Positions 58,904 through 64,000 of a stretch of DNA of 64,000 nt are shown piece by piece. How positions within the stretch are numbered: the stretch's first letter is position 1; the number at the start of each line of letters is the position of its first letter. Source of the stretch: Chlorokybus atmophyticus. Lineage: Eukaryota; Streptophyta; Chlorokybophyceae; Chlorokybales; Chlorokybaceae. A program made the translations under genes and the position numbers. The notes under the pieces were generated by a model, which made no database searches, had not been told where the DNA came from, and was given only the letters and a program-made list of their open reading frames with translations. The stretch is taken from positions 81,205 to 145,204 of the forward strand of contig RHPI01000818.1 of the NCBI GenBank assembly GCA_009103225.1. Reading direction: 5' to 3'.

Positions 58904-61900
58904 CTACTGCAGCTTATGTACATGTTGCGCAGCGCTGGACAGTGTGTAATCTGACCCGCTGCCGTACTCCCACGCGTCCACTAGCCTGAGCAGCCTGAAC
59001 TTCAGTCGGCCACTCTGGCCCTGAGCGTACTGCCGCAAAGGCCTGCCCAGCGTCCTGTACAGCGCCATGTACACCGCCAGCATGATGAAGTGCTTAAACC
59101 AATCTAGAAGCGGCCCCGGACCCAGATGGATCAGTATCTGAGGCAGCATTGCCGGGGAGGATATCACGAGGGCTATCATGGCTCGCGCAAGCGGCACGAA
59201 CTGGATCACATCCTGTATATTGTTTGCATTAATCAATATGCATGCCAGCATCTAAAAGCAAAGTTAAAGCCTAAGTTGCAAAACACACATGCGCACGGTG
59301 TGGCAATGCTTATACTTGTTGTGATGCAACGATCATATATTACAGACTGAAGACAATTAACAACATGCTCGCATGCGCGGCATTTAGCACTGATGTTGCG
59401 CGTACCTGCAAGAAGGGTCTCAGCACGGCATCTCCAAGCTTCTCCATAGCTGCGAAGTTACGTCCCAGGACGTAGTTGATGAACCCAGGTGGTGGCTTTG
59501 TCCCTACCGGCGCACTCATTGCCCGCTGCGATGCACATCGCAGGCCATCGTTCAGCCGCGCAGTTTCCGTAAACAAACTGATATACAACGTGCAGCATGA
59601 GGATCAGGCAAGTTCACCTGCATGAACCATGCTATGGACAGGTTCGGAAGGTACGGGTTGATCGCCGCAAGATCTCCCTTTGCTCTTATGTTGGCCTCCA
59701 GAGCATCACTGATGCCATCTGACAAGACGCACAGGTCCAACATGAGAATATGAACTCTACGTAGGTCTTGGGCCATTTTGCACTCACTTGTCAGGCGCGA
59801 GAGGTGCCGCGCAAGGGCCCCAAAGCCCCCGAAAGAAAGCGGTGACTGGATGCCTGAAGCATCTCCCGCTTGTATGACACGATCAAAGTTGGGACGTAGA
59901 GGTGAAGACCTGTGCGGCCAACAATGGTGTTACGTAAGTGATTAATGTAACAACTGTTACAACTGGGCGAGAGCTTCTTGACATGTTTCAGCATACATGC
60001 ATGCTGACACATATATATCGCAAAGAAGCCGACCTAACAATCACCTGTAGGTGCCGAAGAAGCCAAAAAGAACTCTAAGAACTTCAAGCTTCTCCAGCGC
60101 TGTCTCTGCTCGGGCTGCAGAGCCGCTACTACTGTCGGGTGAATGGTTATTCCCGCCGTGATGACCGTCATTGTCATCACGTGCATCAACCATTAAGCCC
60201 TGGTACTGAGGCATGAGCTGCCAGTAGTCTTCCATGATTGTAAGCAGAGATGGCCGGGACGGGTGCGCATCCAGGTACGTGAACAAGTATGTCGTACGGT
60301 CGCGAGGTCCTGAGCCCGCGGGGAAGGCCTGGCATTATAAGTTTGGTGGCTTCATCGGCAACAGCAGATGGCATGCAAGCAGATATGTGCATGTGTATAC
60401 CGCTACGTTACCTCCCAGAAGTATTGTGATGGGGAGTCTCCTCTTGTCACGATGTCAGTAGCGGTGTAAATGACATCTGAAGATGTGTTTGTTGCCTTGT
60501 CAAAGCCACGTGCGCAAGCACCCGCAACCAAACACACTCCATCTGGCTTTGTTCCCCAGCGAGCCTAAGTGACAGACAAAAGAGCCAGACTTGTATGTAT
60601 TTGGATCATGAAAGGTCCAACACCTTACAATTACCTGGCGCACGATAGGTGAGAAGTTGCCCATCACATCCACGACAAGGCGTGTTCTGAGGCTCGCTGG
60701 CTCGGCATCCTTTGCTTTGATGCTCTTGATACCCAGCAGTGCCGCGTCGTCATATACGTCCACCCCTTCTAAGCCAGTGAACTCGAGCAAGCAGCCACCG
60801 AGCGATAGAAAACGATCACGCGCCTTTGTAATGACTTCTCTGTTGCACTGCTGTAGCTCAGTGTGCGCACATGTGCAAGTGTGACAACTGTGCATGTGTG
60901 CACACCGACACACACTGGGCGTACACGGCATGCATGCATGTGTGCATGGTTAGGTGTATGGGACTCAGGTTTCGTGCAGCTGTGAGGTTACGTGCATACT
61001 CACACTTATGGCCATATGTGCGTGTGTACACCTGCACACCCATATGTTTTACTACATGCGTACTTTCCTACGTGGGTATTCAAGTGAACTTTGATGCACT
61101 TGTATACGAGTGTAAGTAGCACTGCATGAGCGCGTGGATATACGTATGACTCAACCATGCACAGTTTGCGGCTTATCACCTTGGTGAAACGCCAATGTTG
61201 AGTATGTCCTCCACCCACAGATCTTTGGCACCCTTGAAGCCGACGCGATTAGGGTTAAACTCAATGTTGATGCACTCCTCCACTTCACCAGCAGTCAATA
61301 CCCCCATGTGAACCAAGTCCACAAGTTCCGACCGAGATATGTTCCAATCCTGATCCCTCTGCACAACCACAATCCAAAGCAATCCAACTCAATCATACAA
61401 GCTTGCATGTACACAACGTTGTGCATCCTCTCAACCACCGCGCATACCCCTTTTATGGGTCCCCTCTCAATCACGGCAACTTGCCACCCGCGCAACCGCA
61501 AAGCCACAGCAAGAAAGATCCCGAGCGTGCCTCCGCACACGGCCACATCGAACACGGTTGACGGTGGGGGCAATGTGGGCGAGGATGTGGAGGGCAAAGG
61601 AGGTGCGGGTCCCGCATGCTGGCGAACAAACTGCGGAGGGGGCCCCGCATCCGCACCTGTGTTTCATGGAGCTGTTCATGTGCGTGCGGACTCAACCGCG
61701 CACATGTCCATGTACGCACACGCATACAAGCGCCTGCGTACATGTTTAGCACTTGCATGCACCCACATGCACAAGTGACTTACATGCTGCATGTGGGTGC
61801 ACATGCAGCATGTAAAGTCACTAGTGCATGTTGTGCAAAGTTGTCACTTGCAATACGCCTGAGATGCTGAGTCTCGCAAGCATGCATGACAGTCCTGAAC

Positions 61901-62435
61901 ACTTACCCACTTTGGCATTGCGCAGCGCATGCCAGGCGGCATCCGCTTTCAGCAAACCCTCCCATGTGGCCGCCGCACCAGCTCCTCCCGCGGCATCCTT
62001 GGCATTCCTCGCATCCAACGCCTTCAATACACGCTGGACAAGACAGCGACACACGGTAATGTCCTGTTCTCTTAACCACACATGCATGCATGTGTACATG
62101 CACACAACTCTTAACGTGACTTTGAGTAGACAAATCAACAAATTGACCATACCTTGACTCCCACCCACCTCTGTAATGCTTTGTGCAGCTGAGGAAGACT
62201 GCTGCTCCACAGTCTGGGCTGGTGGCGGGGAGGCATGCGCCCGCACCAGGACAGGCCTGGTCCAGGCAGCTATGTGCTTGTGTGTATGCCGCCTGGTGTG
62301 ACAAGGATGATGACGAAGATGGTTGATGCGCTGCTTGCGGGCTGCAGCGTGCCTAGGGGAGGCTAGCAAGACAGACTGCTGCTGGTGGCCTTGATTCGTT
62401 GATGGTGATGGAGACAGCAGCAAACAGGCTGCCAT
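58904..62435 (-). CDS. CruP: Lycopene cyclase-like protein CruP
   Basis: Eleven exons: 62169-62435, 61907-62033, 61448-61656, 61180-61358, 60635-60839, 60412-60564, 60045-60328, 59788-59909, 59618-59718, 59406-59525, 58904-59212 (691 aa). CruP is the FAD-binding paralogue of CruA found in cyanobacteria and plastids; in plants it is linked to lycopene cyclisation and protection under stress. Hallmarks: a His/Arg/Ser-rich transit peptide; KADAAWHALRNAK; the Rossmann motif FDVAVCGGTLGIFLA (about residue 172); DWNISRSEL; FNPNRVGF; LWVEDILNIGVSPREV; VVDVMGNFSPIVRQ; AFPAGSGPRDRTTYLFTY; QAGDASGIQSPLSFGGFG; INPYLPNLS; DAVLRPFLQDVIQFVPLA; and the C-terminal YGSGSDYTLS. A disordered insert of about 35 residues (DDNDGHHGGNN ...) sits between LMPQYQG and LEKLEVLRVLFG. 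The start ATG at 62435 is the last in-frame one before the transit peptide; an upstream in-frame ATG would be cut by a likely 5'-UTR intron. Confidence 0.96.
61769..61827. repeat. Long near-perfect hairpin in a CruP intron
   Basis: Left arm 61769-61795 (starts GCACAAGTGACTTACATG) and right arm 61800-61827 (ends CATGTAAAGTCACTAGTGC) are reverse complements except for one mismatch and one bulged base, around a GGTG loop. Pairing continues imperfectly outward. It lies inside the intron between exons 61907-62033 and 61448-61656. Confidence 0.92.
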
Positions 62436-63902
62436 CAGGCCGGGACAATCAACCTGTGGACGGTGGAATGCCGTGAGAGTGAAGACTTCTGGGATGCATA
62501 CAGTGGGCCAAAGAACACCAATAATGGCCAGCAAGGGGTTGCTTCACTGTGTAACTACTACTGCATTAGGGTTTTCTAACAACCAGTGCTGCTCCAGTGG
62601 CCAGGTGCGACTGGGCCAGATTGGCAGTACAAAAAAATGGCTGCATGTGGCTGTTTATTGCTTTATAAGCTCAAACCAAATCCCCCATCAGGCGAGGACG
62701 ACAGCTGGAAGAGGGCAGCCAAGTAACATCCCTACTTCCTGGAGGCGGCCAAAGCATGCTCGCGCAATGCAAGCATTCTAGACGACAACTATCGCAATCC
62801 GTTGTAAACACACAGTGCTGCAGTTAACCTTCAACGCATGCCAAACCGAGCATGCAGGCTGCCGCAGTCGGCTTACCCCTTCCAACAGCCTCCCGCCGCC
62901 GACGCCGACGCCGCCGCTGCCAAGGGTAGAAGCATACCTTAAAGGCGAAGACGTGGCGTCATGTGACCAGCTTTGCCCACGTGGAAGATGCATTGGAGCG
63001 CCAAGTGTGCAGAGGCACTGCACAGGTTTGAATTATTGGTAGGCCTGTCACAAAAATACTTGTCAGGCCCAAGAGCTCCTGACGGGCTATCAATCACAGC
63101 CTGTTCAGGTCATGAAGGGCTTGGCATGCCTCATTGCCCATAAGGCCTAAAGCCTTGTATAGTCAATGAGCCATGCCAATGACAACCCTATGACTCATGG
63201 GTTTTATATTGGCATGCTAGGCTATGACTCATAGCCCTATAAGTGGTAGCTTACGCCTCATCATGAATTGTAATGTTAAGAAAGGTTGATCGGTAAGACG
63301 ATCATATCAACTCATAAATCTACAAGTCGCAAGTTTGACAGAACTACATATGCTCACTTTATGCATTGCAGTGATATCACAATATTATGAAGCTTGCTTC
63401 AATTATGCGCTTCATGATCTTCACTCAGAAGAAGCTTCGCATCGTCAACGAATATTGTCAGGTGTCACCGATTCATTATACAATTGTAAACAATTGTACT
63501 CGTTCAAATAAACATTACATGCACAGTGTTTGCTAACTTTTGTTCAAAAGCCCACTTTTGCATACAACTCATGCCTCGTGTATGTTGCTTTTTTGCAAGC
63601 ATAACATAGAGCACATGAGAGCAACTCTCATGTCCTCTATGTCCGATGCCAATTCTAACCAGTCATGTGCAACGCAGAATCCATTAAAAAGACCTTTTCC
63701 CCGCCTGTCGCATCGCAGGGCATTCTACACAGAGCGGGCATTGGTTTTCTATACAAACAGTGCTTCATGCACACTTTTGGTTGAAATTGGCAATGATGAA
63801 CTCGCACCATAGCGGAGGAGCTACCGAGTCTTGGTAGGAAGGCCATCCAAATTGTATGCACGTAGGACCTATCAGCATTCGAGGGAGGGGACCGCACGCG
63901 GC
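62436..63902. promoter_or_regulatory. CruP upstream region and gene-free tail
   Basis: The CruP promoter lies at the left: telo-box TAGGGTTT at 62567-62574, 132 bp before the ATG, and a G-box CCACGTGG at 62977-62984. A possible rightward start near 62836 (MPNRACRLPQSAYPF) with GAC/GCC repeats has no downstream exon. From 63040 the sequence holds hairpins; from about 63270 it is AT-rich. No gene is supported. Confidence 0.45.
63121..63237. repeat. Cluster of short inverted repeats with TGACTCA cores
   Basis: TTGGCATGCCTCATTG (63121-63136) pairs with CAATGAGCCATGCCAA (63164-63179) with one mismatch. Next, AACCC-TATGACTCAT-GGGTT (63184-63203) and GGCTATGACTCATAGCC (about 63220-63236) are two near-palindromes, both centred on TGACTCA. 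Confidence 0.8.
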
Positions 63903-63913
63903 CGGGGGGGGGG

Positions 63914-64000
63914 CAAGCGCTTGGCATGTAACCTCGAATGGATAGTGATGGTGAAGGTGAGTATGTCCATGCCGCACTCTAGCTCAGATCAGCTCAGTTT
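63914..64000 (+). repeat. Exact 87-bp copy of the RRM/PB1 gene's first-exon region
   Basis: 63914-64000 is identical, base for base, to 53325-53411: the 24 bp before the ATG, the 19-nt first exon (MDSDGE, here at 63938-63956), its GTGAGT donor and the start of the AGCTC-repeat intron. It is preceded by a run of ten Gs (63904-63913). The copy continues past the window edge, so its full length is unknown. Confidence 0.97.

Noticed and set aside
58090-58949. Overlapping frames of up to 190 codons across the 260-bp repeat
   Set aside because: They stay open because the same unit is present twice, with period not a multiple of three. Composition (Cys, His, Ser, Arg) is unlike the neighbours and no splice-compatible partners exist.

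Overview
This is a nuclear chromosome segment from a eukaryote, most likely a flagellated green alga. The reasons are: every gene I could resolve is split by many short introns (mostly about 70-150 bp, GT-AG, with TGCAG-type acceptors); there are plant-type plastid genes (the CruP lycopene cyclase paralogue, two folate-biopterin transporters, an ABC1-family kinase and a small plastid membrane protein); and there is a ciliary gene (CFAP61) plus a SPICE1-like centriole/spindle candidate. Telo-box motifs (AAACCCTA) and G-boxes (CCACGTGG) near gene starts also look plant-like. Genus cannot be fixed from the window.

Layout from left to right: a partial unknown gene (-); ALADIN nucleoporin (-); ATG3 (+); mitochondrial ribosomal protein mL46 (-); TFIIIC subunit GTF3C6-like (+); VPS45 (-); a two-RRM glycine-rich RNA-binding protein (-); a small plastid membrane protein (+); CFAP61 (-); XPB/ERCC3 helicase (+); a secreted protein of unknown family (+); folate-biopterin transporter 1 (-); SPICE1-like protein (+); ABC1K (-); a doubtful small gene (-); folate-biopterin transporter 2 (+); an RRM-plus-PB1 protein (+); a doubtful small gene (+); CruP (-). 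I rebuilt exon chains by joining phase-compatible splice sites. For almost every gene the summed exon length is an exact multiple of three, and the translation runs through the family's known motifs. The transcripts themselves are not verified.

Genes alternate in strand, giving head-to-head pairs that share short promoters (ALADIN/ATG3, mL46/GTF3C6, RNA-binding protein/plastid protein, CFAP61/XPB, transporter 1/SPICE1-like) and tail-to-tail pairs separated by 0.4-2 kb. Most are housekeeping genes with no shared pathway: autophagy, endosomal fusion, nuclear pore, RNA polymerase II and III transcription, DNA repair, mitochondrial translation, motility and plastid metabolism.

The most unusual items are: an exact 87-bp copy of the first exon of the RRM/PB1 gene at the very end of the window, behind a poly-G tract; the RRM + helical + PB1 architecture of that gene; tandem duplications of 142, 100 and 260 bp, one of which copies a splice donor; a 27-bp-arm hairpin inside a CruP intron; and telomere-like arrays in bidirectional promoters. 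I found no CRISPR array, rRNA, confident tRNA or intact transposon.
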